Of a DNA stretch of 64,000 nucleotides, positions 20,151 through 32,372 are shown one piece after another. The stretch's first letter is position 1, and each line of letters opens with the position of its first letter. The DNA is from Portunus trituberculatus. Its lineage: Eukaryota > Arthropoda > Malacostraca > Decapoda > Portunidae. A model generated the notes under the pieces. That model worked only from the letters and a program-made list of their open reading frames with translations, was not told the DNA's origin and ran no database searches. The DNA lies in contig NC_059304.1 in NCBI RefSeq assembly GCF_017591435.1, positions 28,879,020 to 28,943,019 on the forward strand. The letters run 5' to 3'. The position numbers and the translations under genes are program-made.

Positions 20151-21179
20151 TCGTTTCACGTAAAATTTTCATGGAGTATGCTGCCCAATTACATATCCCG
20201 TAAAATTTTCATAGAATAAGCTTAGCCCATAGGGAAAAAACATGTAGTTTAATCAAACAAACTTTACTAACCTGTTAGGTATTTTCTTCCAATATAACCT
20301 GGTCTCATTGATGTTGAGCACTTGTTCTGGAGTGTAGTCACCTTCATCGATTATTTTCTTGAGCAATTCAGGGTAAGCTGCAGCTAGCTTGGTATCAGTT
20401 GAAACAGATTCACCCTGAAGCTTGACATAGCGAAGTGATGTCCTCTTCCGAAACTGATCAAACCACCCCTGCTTGCCTTGAATTCCTCCTGGTATATCCA
20501 AAAGGGAATGCCAGATAGAGTGTGCTTTTTCTTGAATTATGGCTTGGCTCAGAGGTTGGTGTTTTTAAACTTTATCTTCTATCCAAGTGAATAGATAGTA
20601 GGCATTCCGTTCATTCCATCCTGGCATCCCTGGTTCTCGTCACCATCATCGACTGAGAATTGGCAACTTTTGTAGCCATTTCCTTATATTTCTCTTTCTC
20701 CTTGATGGTAGCCACCGTTGATACTGGCATCCCAAGCTCATGCCCAATCTTGGTAGGCCCAGCACCTGTCTCGTGTCTCTTCACAACTGCCAGTTTCATA
20801 GTTAGTGTGTTACATTTGTGCTACCCTTTCTGCTTTTTACCAGCAGGAAGGGAAAGGGATGAACTACGCTTGGGCATTTTGCAAAACCTGAAGGCATAGA
20901 ACAGGAAAAAAAGCACGAAGCACTGGAAAAATGCCACAGATACTCTCAGTACAATGGAAGACACACAAGTAAACTGAGAGTGGGAAAACAGATGCACGGA
21001 AAACAAAACCCGCCTGCATGACCATGCGCGCCACCTCGCGCCAAACGAAATTCGGCAGCAATTTCAAGTTCAGAAGAGCGAAGCAGACCATTTGGATTGC
21101 AAAAATGTTCCCTAATTTTTTATATTCAATAGAGTAAATCTTCAGTTATCAAACCTTCAAATAGCAGGGTATTCCTGTA

Positions 21180-21511
21180 TATTACTAGTGGTTTACGTGG
21201 CTATAAGTTCCTCTTTATGTAGTACCTAAGCATCTATATGTCCCTTATACACACAGTATCTGAATAACTGCCCTATATCAACCTTCCTGCCTAGTATAGA
21301 TGATGATTCGTAATGGTATTTATCGATGTGCTTACCTTATGTATGAAATACAGATGTGATAACAGTTGAGTTGGTGATCTATGCAGTCCTCTTCTCCCTG
21401 GGCTCAGCTGAAAGCATTGGAACATTCGCGCTGGTGCCACATCTCCACACAAACAAAGCATCTAACCTTAGCAAAGGAAAATTTCTCAATTCTACTACTT
21501 CCACATTCAAA
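21180..21511. other. No gene recognised
   Basis: AT-rich spacer between two Tigger-type elements. A splice-acceptor-like CTATGCAG occurs near 21380 but the following sequence has no recognisable protein. Confidence 0.4.
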
Positions 21512-21513
21512 TA

Positions 21514-22256
21514 CAGGGGATCCACTTAATTCGACCGTTTGCAGTTCGAATTATCGCCAATTCGAACTCAGTTAATTAATACCCAATCCTCAAGGTTCGA
21601 CCGACTGACTCACCAATTTGACATTCATATCTCGCACGCCACTCACCCGGTTAAATCCGCTGCCAGCCCATGAGGCAGAACTGTGCGTCACTTCCTCTGC
21701 CTAACTCTCACCCCAGCTGTCATCCAGGCAGGCCACTCTCCGCCATTCCTCCTGCCTCCACGCCGCTTTGACCATGCCGCGCAAAGCCACCTCCAGCCCC
21801 AGCCCTAAGAAGCACAATTTCCTGCCTTTCAAAGATAAGCTTGAGCTTATAAGAAAGTGTGAGGCAGGTATAGCTCTCAGTGTCATTGCAGCACAAATGG
21901 GTGTCCCTAGATCAACAGTATCAAAAATTTGGAAGAACAGGAACAAGTACCGCGAGACCACTGCACCAACAACTTTTTTGCAAGTTTTTTTATTTCCAAA
22001 AATGTACTGTACAGCACCCTAATGTGTTTAATAAAAAAAGTTAAATATAAATGAAGCCTTTAATAGTACTGATTTAGTCTAAGTTAGTGTTTTTTAGAGG
22101 TTACAGTGATGTTTTAGGGAGTCTAGGCTGGAGGTTGGTCCCTATCCCCTCTAATTCTTAAGTATCTTATGGGAAAAATTGCTTCATGATTCGAATAAAC
22201 GCTGATTCGACTGCTAAAAAACCACCCTAGCCCCAATGAATTGCGAGGGTCCCCTG
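21514..22256 (+). mobile_element. Tigger-type deletion derivative, 743 bp
   Basis: Starts CAGGGGATCC after TA (21512-21513) and ends, inverted, CAGGGGACCC at 22256, followed by TT where TA is expected. TTCGAAT/ATTCGAA motifs repeat inside both ends. It keeps only the first codons of a transposase (21774-22022). Confidence 0.82.
21774..22022 (+). pseudogene. Tigger transposase, N-terminal helix-turn-helix only
   Basis: From ATG 21774: MPRKATSSPSPKKHN, then a pipsqueak/CENP-B-type helix-turn-helix (DKLELIRKCEAGIALSVIAA, then MGVPRSTVSKIWKNRNKY). After about 62 residues it jumps into 3' non-coding sequence and stops. The second DNA-binding half and the whole DDE domain are deleted. A translated product could still be a DNA-binding peptide, which is speculative. 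Confidence 0.85.
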
Positions 22257-22269
22257 TTGAAGAAATATA

Positions 22270-22800
22270 CAGTGGAGACTCAATATTCAAACTTAATTCG
22301 TTCCAAATGGTCGTTCGAGTATTAAAAAGTTTGACTATTGATACCTATAAATCAGGTAATTCATTTCAGCCATTGCCAAACCCAAGTTTAGAAAAAAAGG
22401 CAACGGTTTAATTTTGCAGTCGCAGCTAGCATTGGTGCTCAGAAGCAGGGTTAGCCTGTCTTTCATGGGCTTGTGTCCTGGTAAACACTTCTCTTCCTTT
22501 GTTATATAGATCATTTTTTTTTTTTTTTCCAAAACAGGCCAGTTTCATCACAATTAACCCCAAAAACTCAGAGATGTTGGGATTTTTAGCTCATGCTAAC
22601 TCAGGAGGTTTGGTGAGAAACACACAAAATAGCCTGTATTCACATACTGATTACACTTGGAAATTCAATAAATGAGTGAGAAAAAATAGTGTTCTGCCCA
22701 CAAGCAACTCTTCCTCTTTGCAATGCAAAAAACCAGAAGTCTCTAGATGCTATGGTTACCAAAATATCACAGGTTGAATGAGGTGATATCATCGGTATAC
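22270..22800 (-). mobile_element. Tigger-type remnant with left terminus and DDE scrap
   Basis: Left end CAGTGGAGACTCAATATTC follows TA (22268-22269). The minus frame at 22335-22532 reads YITKEEKCLPG...MKDRLTLLLSTNAS...KIKPL, the conserved start of a Tigger DDE domain, preceded by a poly-Lys run from T-rich DNA. No matching right end was found before the (CT)n tract at 22869. Confidence 0.7.
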
Positions 22801-22863
22801 GTGGTCTTGCGTCCGATCAGATCCAGCGGCCTTGGCTAGAGCGATAGAAAACGGGTCCCTTGT

Positions 22864-22868
<5 letters not shown>

Positions 22869-22940
<72 letters not shown>
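22869..22940. repeat. (CT)n microsatellite
   Basis: About 70 bp of uninterrupted CT, followed after 30 bp by a short (GA)n and (GT)n at 22970-22994. Confidence 0.97.
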
Positions 22941-22942
<2 letters not shown>

Positions 22943-22989
22943 GGAAGTGTACAATTTCCCCTCCAAGATGAGAGAGAGAGAGAGTGTGT

Positions 22990-23455
22990 GTGTATTTACC
23001 TAGTTGTAGTTTTACAGGGCCTGGGCTTTATGCTCGTGTGGCCCCGTCTCCATATCTACACTTATCCAATCTTACTTTAAAAGTGTGCACACTCGTTGCA
23101 GACACTACTTCTTCATCTAAACTGTTCCACGTCTCAATACATCTCCGCGGGAAACTATATTTTTTAATATCTCTCAGACATCTTCCCTTTCTCAGCTTTT
23201 TACTATGCGATCTTGTGCTTCGGATGTCATATTCTTCTCTCAAGATCAGTTTCTCATTATCCTCTTGGTCCATTCTGTTGATCAATTTATAGACTTGTAT
23301 CAGGTCTCCCCTCTCCCTTCTTTGTTCCAAGGTTGGTAGATCCATAGCCTTTAGTCTCCTCATATGTCATCCCTTCAAGTTCTGGGACCATTCTTGTAGC
23401 CATTTTTTGTAGCCTCTCTAATTTTCTTATGTGTTTCTTTTTATGAGTGGTTAGA
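22990..23455 (-). mobile_element. LINE family B 3' fragment (copy B1)
   Basis: Contains the last 110 codons of the family B RT ORF (23363-23028: LKAMDLPTLEQRRERGDLIQVYKLIN ... CIETWNSLDEEVVSATSVHTF) and the 3' terminal TACAACTAGGTAAATACAC next to a short (AC)n on the sense strand. It is truncated at its 5' side near 23455. The coding part is open, so it is fairly young. Confidence 0.9.
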
Positions 23456-23756
23456 GAGAGATTAGAAAATTTGTTGTTTTTGTGTGTGTGTGTGTGTGTG
23501 CGCGCGCGCGTGTGTTGTCATTGCTCTCCAGGCTGTTTCTGGAAGACGGACAACACAGCGGGAGGAGGAGGAATCCTTGATAAGGCATAAACTGAACTTT
23601 CAGAGGTCACATCGAGCTACAAAGTACATCATTGTATTCAGAATAACAAAGAGAAAATAATGATTAGTATTCAAATAGTTTTCTGACAATTTCTAGGTTT
23701 ACCATTTTTAGCCGTCATAGCAAATGGGAAAATAGTTTAAGCGCCGGAAGGAAAGG
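23456..23756. other. Spacer with (GT)n and a piggyBac-like terminus
   Basis: Includes a GT/CG dinucleotide run (23483-23514). Just before TTAA at 23757-23760 the sequence read inward on the minus strand is CCCTTTCCTTCCGGCGC, the form of a piggyBac-type terminal repeat. No opposite end was found, so this is only a suggestion. Confidence 0.4.
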
Positions 23757-24238
23757 GTTAATAGAATCTGCTGACAGTAGACAGTAGATGGAGTCAAGAT
23801 GGTGGCGAGCAATGCTATTAGTTTTCTTACCTCTCTCGTGTCTGTGAATAATATCCAGCTTCACTTCGAGAATAAGAGACTTCCTGGTCGTCTTAGCAAT
23901 GCTAGGCGACATTGCAGGGCTGGTTGCAGGGGGTTTGGTGGCATGTTGAGTGTGAGATGACAAGTTGGTGTTGGACCCTTTTTTTTTGTTTTGAACTAGG
24001 AGCGGGGAAGGGTAAGGGAGTGAGTGGTGCATGTTTTGTCCAAGAGAAGTGCTGGTGTGTTTAAAAAGCTTGTCGGATTGCGTGATATGGCGGGGCTTTC
24101 AAATTTGGAAAAAATTATCTGGATAAAATTTCATTAAAGTGAGTTTGGTGCTTGTTATACGAGCAGATGGTAGTAAAAGAAAATGTTCGTTGTAGCGAAA
24201 TTTTGTTGTGTGAACGTTCGTTAAGCAGGGGTTCCCTG
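23757..24238 (-). mobile_element. Tigger-type remnant, second copy of the 44762-47255 family
   Basis: Aligns along its whole length with 46814-47255. It ends in the same kind of terminal repeat (GTTCGTTAAGCAGGGGTTCCCTG). On the minus strand ATG 23912 opens MSPSIAKTTRKSLILEVKL-DIIHRHERG, a CENP-B-type helix-turn-helix start of a transposase that ends after about 45 codons. The left half of the element is missing, and homology starts exactly at a TTAA. Confidence 0.8.
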
Positions 24239-24559
24239 TGTTTGCTTAACCCCTTCGCGCCAGATGTTAAAAAAGCTTGCCTGTATGATATACGGGTGGT
24301 AGTGCCCGGCGGGAAACTCGTACAAGCTTGTCATACTTGTCGTCTTTGTGTATTATGCTGCTATTTTTTAGTCACTATATCGCCTTCGAAGAGGAAAGTG
24401 GACGCTTCTCTCTACGGAGAAAAAGAGAGAGAGAGTGACATTTGCTAATATTTTAGACACAAGTGGGACGCATGTAGCTTATCTTTTGAGAGGAAGAGGG
24501 GGAGGGAGGGAAGGAGAGGAAACGAAGGAGGAGAGAGAGAGAGAGATTAGAAAATTTGT

Positions 24560-24562
<3 letters not shown>

Positions 24563-24618
<56 letters not shown>
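24563..24618. repeat. (GT)n microsatellite at LINE-B2 3' end
   Basis: About 55 bp of GT. On the sense strand of the adjacent LINE it is an (AC)n tail following TACAACTAGGTAAATAC. Confidence 0.96.
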
Positions 24619-24620
<2 letters not shown>

Positions 24621-24758
24621 TTACCTAGTTGTAGTTTTACAGGGCCTGGGCTGTATGTTCGTGTGGTCCCGTCTCCATATCTACACTTATCCAATTTTTT
24701 TTTAAAACTATGTACACTCTTTGCTGACACCACTTCCTCACTCAAACTGTTCCAAGTC

Positions 24759-26640
24759 TCAACACATCTTTATGGAAATTAAATTTTTAACATCTCTCAG
24801 ACATCGTCCCTTCCTTAGTTTCTTACTATGCGATCTTAAGCTTCTAAAGTCATATTCTTCTCTCAGGATCAGTTTCTCATTATCCACTTCATCCATTCCG
24901 TTAATCAATTTATAAACTTGTATCAGATCCCTCTCTCTTCTCTGCTCCAAGGTTGGTAGATCCATTGCCTTTAGTCTCTCCTCATATGCCATCCCTTTAA
25001 GTTCTGGAACCATTCTTGTAGCCATTTTTTTGTAGTCTCTCTAATTTTCTTATGTGTTTCTTTTTATTGGGAGTCCACACAACTCCTGCATATTCCAATC
25101 TAGGTCTTATTTTAGTACTTATCAATTTCTTCGTCATTTCCTTGTCCATATAGTGAAATGCTACTCCAATATTCCTTAGCAAATTATAAGTCTCTCTGAA
25201 AATTCTATCAATATGGCTTACTGGTTGATTATTTTCTTCCATTGTCACTCCCAAGTCCTTTTCCTTTTTTACTTTTTCTAGTTCTACTCCATCTCCCATC
25301 TTATAGATTTCCACTGGTCGTCTTTCACTTTTTCCCATTTCCATGACATGGCTTTTGTCCACATTGAATTCCATCTCCCATTTTTTGCTCCATTTCCAGA
25401 TCTTGTTTAAGTCTTCCTGTAGTATTTCACAATCCTCTTTTTGTTTAATGACTCTGCACAGTTTCGCATCGTCCGCAAACAGATTTATGTAGCTGTTCAC
25501 TCCCTCTGGCATGTCATATATATATAAGAGAAAAAGTATTGGTGCCAATACTGACCCCTGTGGCACTCCGCTGTCTACTGTTCTCCACTTGGACTTCATA
25601 TCTTTAACTATTTTTAAGCCACCCTTCTCCTCTAACTTCCATAGTAATCTTTCATGTGGCACTTTATCAAAAGCCTTTTTTAGATCTAAATAAATACAGT
25701 CAACCCATCCCTCTCTCTTTTGTACTTTATCAACTATTCTAGAGTAGAAACTCAATAAATTTGTCACACATGACCGACCTTTTCTAAAACCAAATTGGCT
25801 ATTTGATAATATTTTGTTGTCTTCAAGAAACTCAATCCATTGCTTCCTTATTACTTTTTCACATATCTTGCATATTACACTAGTTAGTGATACCGGTCTG
25901 TAATTTAAAGGTTCTTCCTTCCTTCCGCTCTTATATATGGGAACCACCTCAGCTCTTTTCCACTCCACTGGCACTGTTCCATTTTCTATTGAGCATTTTA
26001 TGATGTTGTATATTGGACTTGCTAGTTCTTCCCTACATTCTTTCAGTATTCTGCCTGAGACTTCATCCGGTCCCATTGCCTTTTCCTCATCCAATTCCGT
26101 CATCAACTTTTTTATTTCAAGCTTGGTTACTTTAATCTCTTTCATATAGACAGTCTCTCTATTACCCTGTGGTCTTTCAAATTTGGATTCCTTAGTAAAG
26201 ACCTCATGAAATTTACTATTTAACAGTTCTGCCATACTTTTTGGGTCTTCCACCATTCCATTTTCTCCTTTTAACCTTTCTATTGTTTCTTTTTGTCTTA
26301 TTTTTCCATTTATGAATCTGTAGAACAATTTTGGTTGTTCCTTACATTTTTCGACAATGTCCTTTTCATAGTTCTTTTCTTCTTCCTTTCTCACCTTAGC
26401 ATATTCATTTCTTGCTGTTTTGAAGTTTTCCTTATTTTCTGGATTTCTGTTTCTTCTCCACCTTTTCCATGCTCCATCTCGTTTCTCCTTTGCCCTAGCA
26501 CATCTTGCATTAAACCAATCTTTCTTTCCTTCTTCTTTAGGTCTATATTTCGGAACATATTCCTGACCCCAGTTTTGTATATTTCCAAAAATAAGTTATA
26601 TTTCTCTTGAACCGTTAATGAGTTTTCCATCTCCTCCCAG
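24759..26640 (-). pseudogene. LINE-B2 ORF2, reverse transcriptase part
   Basis: An open frame of 465 codons (26394-24997) carries EKAMGPDEVSGRILKEC, VPVEWKRAEVVPIYKSG, NYRPVSLTSVICK, QFGFRKGRSCVTNLLSF, YLDLKKAFDKVPH (first Asp), SGVPQGSVLAPILF and NLFADDAKLCRV (FADD). A frameshift near 25000-25020 moves the C-terminal part (25025-24759) to another frame, and another near 26390 cuts off the start. Compared with the copy at 34434-34928 it lacks about 19 residues in frame between KGGLK and VKDMKSKW. That deletion removes part of the RT palm and should inactivate it. Confidence 0.9.
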
Positions 26641-27420
26641 TTTACGTTTTAAAATAGTTCTTGAGATTCTCAATATCAGCCTTTCTGTAATTTAATCGGT
26701 CTCCTTTGTATGATTCATCTCTATCTTCCTTTCCTTCTTCTATATCCATTTCTAATATTACATGGTCACTCTTTCCCAATGGGCACTTGTATCTTATATC
26801 ATCGTTAATTGGTATATCCCTTGTAAAACTAGGTCTAATCTTGCCGGCTCATCATTTCCTCTGAATCTTGTGTTTTCCTTTACTCTTTGGACCATCAAAT
26901 TATCTATCATTAGGTTCAGGAATCTATCTCCCAGGCATCTTCCCCATACCACTTTCATAATTTTCCCAGTCTACCTCCTTACAGTTGAAATCTCCTACCA
27001 ATATCACTTTTCTCCTTTCCTTAATGATTCTTGTAAGACTCCTTATTGTGTCATCTATCATGTCTCTATATTCTTGGTTAGTCCATGAGTTTGTTTTGGT
27101 GGCACATATGTTCCAATGATTGTTAACTCCTTTTGTTAATATGCATCTTAACATACAGTATTTCTGATTTTCCTTCCCCAAACTCCACTTGATTTACCAC
27201 TATCTCCTTCCTTAACATCATCATGACTCCTCCTCCTCCTTTACCCACTCTGTCTCTCCTCCATATATTATACCTTTTATCTATGTCTATTTTTATTGCC
27301 TCATTTAACTTTGTTTCCACCAGGCATACAATATCTGGTTCTTCTTTCTTTATGTAATCTCTTAATTCTAATTTACTAGATAAAATCCCATCTATGTTTG
27401 TATACATCATTTTAATCTCT
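26641..27420 (-). pseudogene. LINE-B2 ORF2, endonuclease part
   Basis: APE-type endonuclease in three frames. MMYTNIDGILSSKLELRDYI, IVCLVETKLNE and GGGGVMMMLRKE come first (27410-27123), then VILVGDFNCKEVDWENYESG (27181-26924), and a SDHVMLEMDIEEG-type block near 26770. Frame changes near 27150 and 26930 break it. ATG 27410 (MMYTNIDG) is the likely ORF2 start, as in the other copies. Confidence 0.85.
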
Positions 27421-27449
27421 TGTTCTTATCATTTTTAGTTAAACTTGCT

Positions 27450-27611
27450 CCATTCTTTTCTCTTCTTTCTCTTTTATATACCATTTCCTTATCCTGTCTC
27501 CTATAATTCTCCAAAAATGCCTTCTTCTCCTCCTCTGACCTTTCATTATTTTTCTCTTGCTTCTGCCACCAGTTCATTGTGTCTCTTCCTTTCCTCCTCG
27601 TTTCTATTTTT

Positions 27612-27687
<76 letters not shown>

Positions 27688-27950
27688 TTGCAACCTTCTG
27701 TTTCTCTGAGTTTTGTTTTTCTATATAGTACGTCTTCTGCTGCTGCTTGTGATTTTAGTAATATCTTAATTGGTCTCACTGTTCCTTCTTGATATGGTCC
27801 CATTCTATGGATTTCTTCTACTTCCTCTTCTAAGTTCTGTCTATCTTCGTCATTCAGATGTTTTAGTAGGTCTTTTACTGATTTCATTTCGTCTTTTTCC
27901 CTTCTTGGTCTATATTTAACACTTTTTCTTTCAGTCCAAAAATGATTACA
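27450..27950 (-). pseudogene. LINE-B2 ORF1, RRM-like half with a (TA)n expansion
   Basis: MKSVKDLLKHLNDEDRQNLE, EEIHRMGPYQEGTVRPIKIL and the C-terminal KKNRNEEERKRHNEL form an RRM-like, RNA-binding ORF1 C-terminus. Between GCKDIYI and KKNRN the codons have grown into a (TA)n tract at 27614-27685 encoding an alternating Tyr-Ile run, and the frame is kept through it. The unexpanded form is seen at 57300-57320. The original N-terminal coiled-coil half is missing. Confidence 0.85.
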
Positions 27951-27958
27951 CTCTTCTT

Positions 27959-28047
27959 TTTTTTTTTTTTTTTTTTTTTTGAATGTTACAAGGCACGCAT
28001 GTAACTTATCTTTCGAGAGGAGAGGGGAGGAGGGAAGGGAGATAGGA

Positions 28048-28112
<65 letters not shown>
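27959..28112. repeat. Poly(T) run and (GA)n microsatellite
   Basis: T23 at 27959-27980 marks the 5' truncation of LINE-B2. After GTAGCTTATCTT-type sequence follows a GA run of about 60 bp (28052-28112). Confidence 0.93.
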
Positions 28113-28116
<4 letters not shown>

Positions 28117-28384
28117 GAACAGTCTATGCCATTGAGTAATTATAGACACAAGGCGGGACGCATGTAGCTTATCTTTAGTGATTGATGGAGACGAAGATGG
28201 TGGGAGGAGCACTAGGATTTCAAGGACAGCATACGGCGTGTGTAGTTGGTATCCAACACACTATACGGGACAACTGAACTGAAGAAAGCTCAGAAAAGAA
28301 ATATGACGCCTACGTAGGCGTCACCGTATATGCTACTGGGGCTTCATGACGCCTACATAGGCGTCACCGTATTGAAGGGGTTAA

Positions 28385-30455
<2,071 letters not shown>

Positions 30456-30533
30456 TTTATTTTATTTTATTTATCTTTTTTTTGTTTATTTATTTATTTT
30501 ATTATTTTATTTATTTATTTATTTATTTAATTA

Positions 30534-30578
<45 letters not shown>
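30456..30578. repeat. (TTTA)n low-complexity tract followed by (GT)n
   Basis: TTTA/TTTTA repeats to about 30535, then about 40 bp of GT. On the minus strand the GT part is the (AC)n tail of the adjacent SINE. Confidence 0.9.
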
Positions 30579-30582
<4 letters not shown>

Positions 30583-30862
30583 AATTCACCATGGTTGCCT
30601 GCTGGTCACCCAGCCAGTGTTCCCCATTACGGAGTGAGCTCAGAGCTCATAGACTGATCTTCGGGTAGGACTGAGACCACAACACACTCCACACACCGGA
30701 AAAGCGAGGCCACAACCCCTCGAGTTACATCCTGTACCTATTTACTGCTAGGTGAACAGGGGCTACACACATTAAGTGGCTTGCCCATTTGCCTCGCCGC
30801 GCCGGGACTCGAACCCAGCCCTCTCGATTGTGAGTCGAGCGTGCTAACCACTACACTACGCA
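30579..30862 (-). mobile_element. tRNA(Val)-derived SINE
   Basis: On the minus strand the head reads TAGTGTAGTGGTTAGCACGC (A-box region). A perfect 5-bp anticodon stem CTCGA/TCGAG with loop CTCACAA follows, giving anticodon CAC (Val), and then GGTTCGAGTCC (B box). It continues into a body with GTTCACCTAGCAGTAAATAG and ends in (AC)n. The polymerase III boxes and extended non-tRNA body identify a SINE rather than a tRNA gene. Its body is shared with the fragment at 63090-63270. Its head abuts the 3' end of LINE-C1. Confidence 0.88.
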
Positions 30863-31439
30863 GTGTGTGTGTGTGTATTTACCTAGTTGTATTGTACAGG
30901 GTTCGAGCAGGGCTCATAGTGTCCTGTTTCCATATCTCCATTTATCTAATTTTTCTTTAAAGTTGTGCACACTATGTGCTGCAACAATTCCATTATCCAA
31001 TGCATTCCATTTTCCACCATTCTGTGTGGAAAACTATTTTCCAACATCCTTCACACACTGCCTCATCCTGATCTTTTCATATCCTCTTGTCCTTCCATCC
31101 TCTTCCGCCAACAGCACCAGGTCTTCTTTGTCTATCTTTTCAATATCATTTACTATTTTATACATTGTTATTAGGTCCCCTCGTTCTCTTCTATCTTGTA
31201 AGGTTGGCAATCCCATTTCCTTCAGTCGTTCTTCATACGTGAGGTCCTTTAATTCCGGTACCATCTTTGTAGCAATCTTCTGTATCCTTTCCAATTTTCT
31301 TATATCCTTTTTAGAGCTGGGAGACCATACCACTGCTGCATATTCCAGCCTTGGGCGTATCATGCTTGTGATGATTTTTTTCATCATATCTTTACCCATG
31401 TAATGAAATGCCACTCTTATATTAGTCAACATCCTATAT

Positions 31440-32372
31440 CAGGCATCACCAAATGGCGGACCCCGGTCCGGATCCGGACCGAGCGATGGTTCTGTCCGGA
31501 CCCGTGACCAATCTGCAGCCGGGTGACAGCAGGGAGGTGTGGCTCGGGCGCCTCAACGCTGGCGGGTGTCAACAGGCCAGTGAGAGCGTGAACACTCTCA
31601 ATTTCCTGCAGTAGGAAGGTCAAGCTAATATGCAGGGTGGCATATGACCAAACGTGGTGGGTATCTGGCATGCACCTTTCACCATGGTGACGAGGTGGTG
31701 GACGGTGGCAGCCAGCAGGCGACACGGGCAGTGTATAGTGTTTGAGAGCTCATGCTGCCAACGTTGCCAGACTGTCTTACTCAGCCTCTTATATTCACCG
31801 CTTCCACCCAAAAACTGTCTCGTGGACCTCAGTAAGGAGATTCACTTATAATTATCATTAAAATAGTTTATTCCTGATGTTTCTTGGCAATAGTTAAGCA
31901 TCAGAAACTGGTAAATAATATGCTCTGAGTACGACAATCTGGCAACAGTGCGTGCTGCCTTGACCTTGCGCTCTCAGTGCACCACAGCAGAGAGGAAGAG
32001 ACAGATGAGAGCATGGCTTGCTCCAAAAGACGCAAAGTTGATGCGGAAAACCGTTGTTTCAAAGAGGAATGGACAGAGAAATTTTTGTTCATTCTTCCTG
32101 CAAGCAGCTCCAAACCAGTGTGCCTCATCTGCTCCGAAAGCGTGGCACTAATTAAAAGTGGCAACGTGACTTTTATTTAGGGCAAAAGAGCTAGCTGTGC
32201 ACTCTGTTAAACATTTCCTGCATTGAAAATAGACAATAAATACTGTTGAATCCATATGAAAATGTCGACATAGGGAACGGCTATAAGACACAAGCTGGAC
32301 TTCCGTTCGGACCTTTTACTTGGGGGAAATTTTAAGAACTGGACCTCAGTGACTTTTAATTGAATACCCCTG
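31440..32372 (+). mobile_element. hAT deletion derivative with perfect 8-bp target duplication
   Basis: TCCTATAT occurs directly outside both ends (31432-31439, 32373-32380), the 8-bp duplication typical of hAT. Ends are CAGGCATCACCAAA... and, inverted, CAGGGGTATTCAATTA... (imperfect repeats; GGTCC-type motifs follow in both). It contains only the N-terminal zinc-finger start of a transposase (32013-32180). The 933-bp length and perfect duplication indicate a recent non-autonomous insertion into LINE-C1. Confidence 0.93.
32013..32180 (+). pseudogene. hAT transposase N-terminus, BED-type zinc finger start
   Basis: From ATG 32013: MACSKRRKVDAENRCFKEEW, then TEKFLFILPASSSKPVCLIC and SESVALIKSG, 55 codons to the stop. 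PVCLICSESVA is the CxxC half of a BED-like finger. In relatives (GTF2IRD2/ZBED5-type hAT proteins) it is followed by a KRHYETKH block. Here the frame leaves the family right before those histidines, so the finger is incomplete and the dimerisation/RNase-H-like domains are deleted. Confidence 0.85.

Larger units (their letters stand above)
16219..20877 (-). pseudogene. Old Tigger transposase with a GT-AG intron, inactive
   Basis: Exon 1 (20877-20272) starts MPKRSSSLSLPAGKKQKG. An in-frame stop follows, then a CENP-B-type helix-turn-helix (MKLAVVKRHETGAGPTKIG...), a second stop, the second DNA-binding half (WFDQFRKRTSLRYVKLQGES) and LNINETRLYWKKIPNR. The intron 20271-17372 has GT and AG borders, and joining gives continuous IPNR-TYLF. 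Exon 2 (17371 down) carries DRLTLLLGGN, LILDNAPGH (second Asp), TTSLLQPCDQG (third Asp) and EYWRSYNIKNGLDN, then a frameshift near 16470-16500 and a degenerate tail. The first catalytic Asp (normally in NxDETG) is Asn here. Two stops, a frameshift and the lost Asp make it non-functional. Confidence 0.85.
13880..21177 (-). mobile_element. Old pogo/Tigger element split by two younger insertions
   Basis: The ends CAGGAATACCC (13880) and, inverted, the same at 21177 are flanked by TA (13878-13879, 21178-21179). Its minus-strand transposase runs from 20877 to about 16219. Two younger elements sit inside: a family A LINE (13980-15875) near the 3' end, and a Tigger (17472-20083) inside the transposase intron. 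Removing both leaves about 2.7 kb, an ordinary Tigger size. Confidence 0.85.
24619..27975 (-). mobile_element. LINE family B copy B2, 5' truncated
   Basis: Minus-strand LINE. The 3' end with (AC)n tail is at 24619, ORF2 RT at 24759-26640, endonuclease at 26640-27420, and the C-terminal half of ORF1 at 27450-27950. It stops at a T run (27959-27980) within the ORF1 start of the RRM-like domain, so about the first half of ORF1 is missing. Families B, C and D share this layout and belong to the jockey-group LINEs; the exact clade is not assignable by eye. Confidence 0.9.
24250..28380. mobile_element. Candidate TTAA-target DNA element hosting a LINE
   Basis: TTAA flanks both ends (24246-24249, 28381-28384), and the ends start CCCCTTC in both orientations. 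Near the right end two 18-bp palindromes, GACGCCTACGTAGGCGTC (28305-28322) and a one-base variant (28348-28365), are each followed by ACCGTAT. The interior between the ends and the LINE copy (24600-27975) carries three copies of a GGGACGCATGTAGCTTATCTT motif (24466, 27990 and 28157) and no gene. The short terminal match makes this tentative. It looks like a non-autonomous piggyBac-type element later hit by a LINE. Confidence 0.5.

Noticed and set aside
30579..30862. Functional tRNA(Val) gene
   Set aside because: A and B boxes and an anticodon stem are present, but the 3' half of the acceptor stem is missing and the sequence continues into a SINE body with an (AC)n tail.
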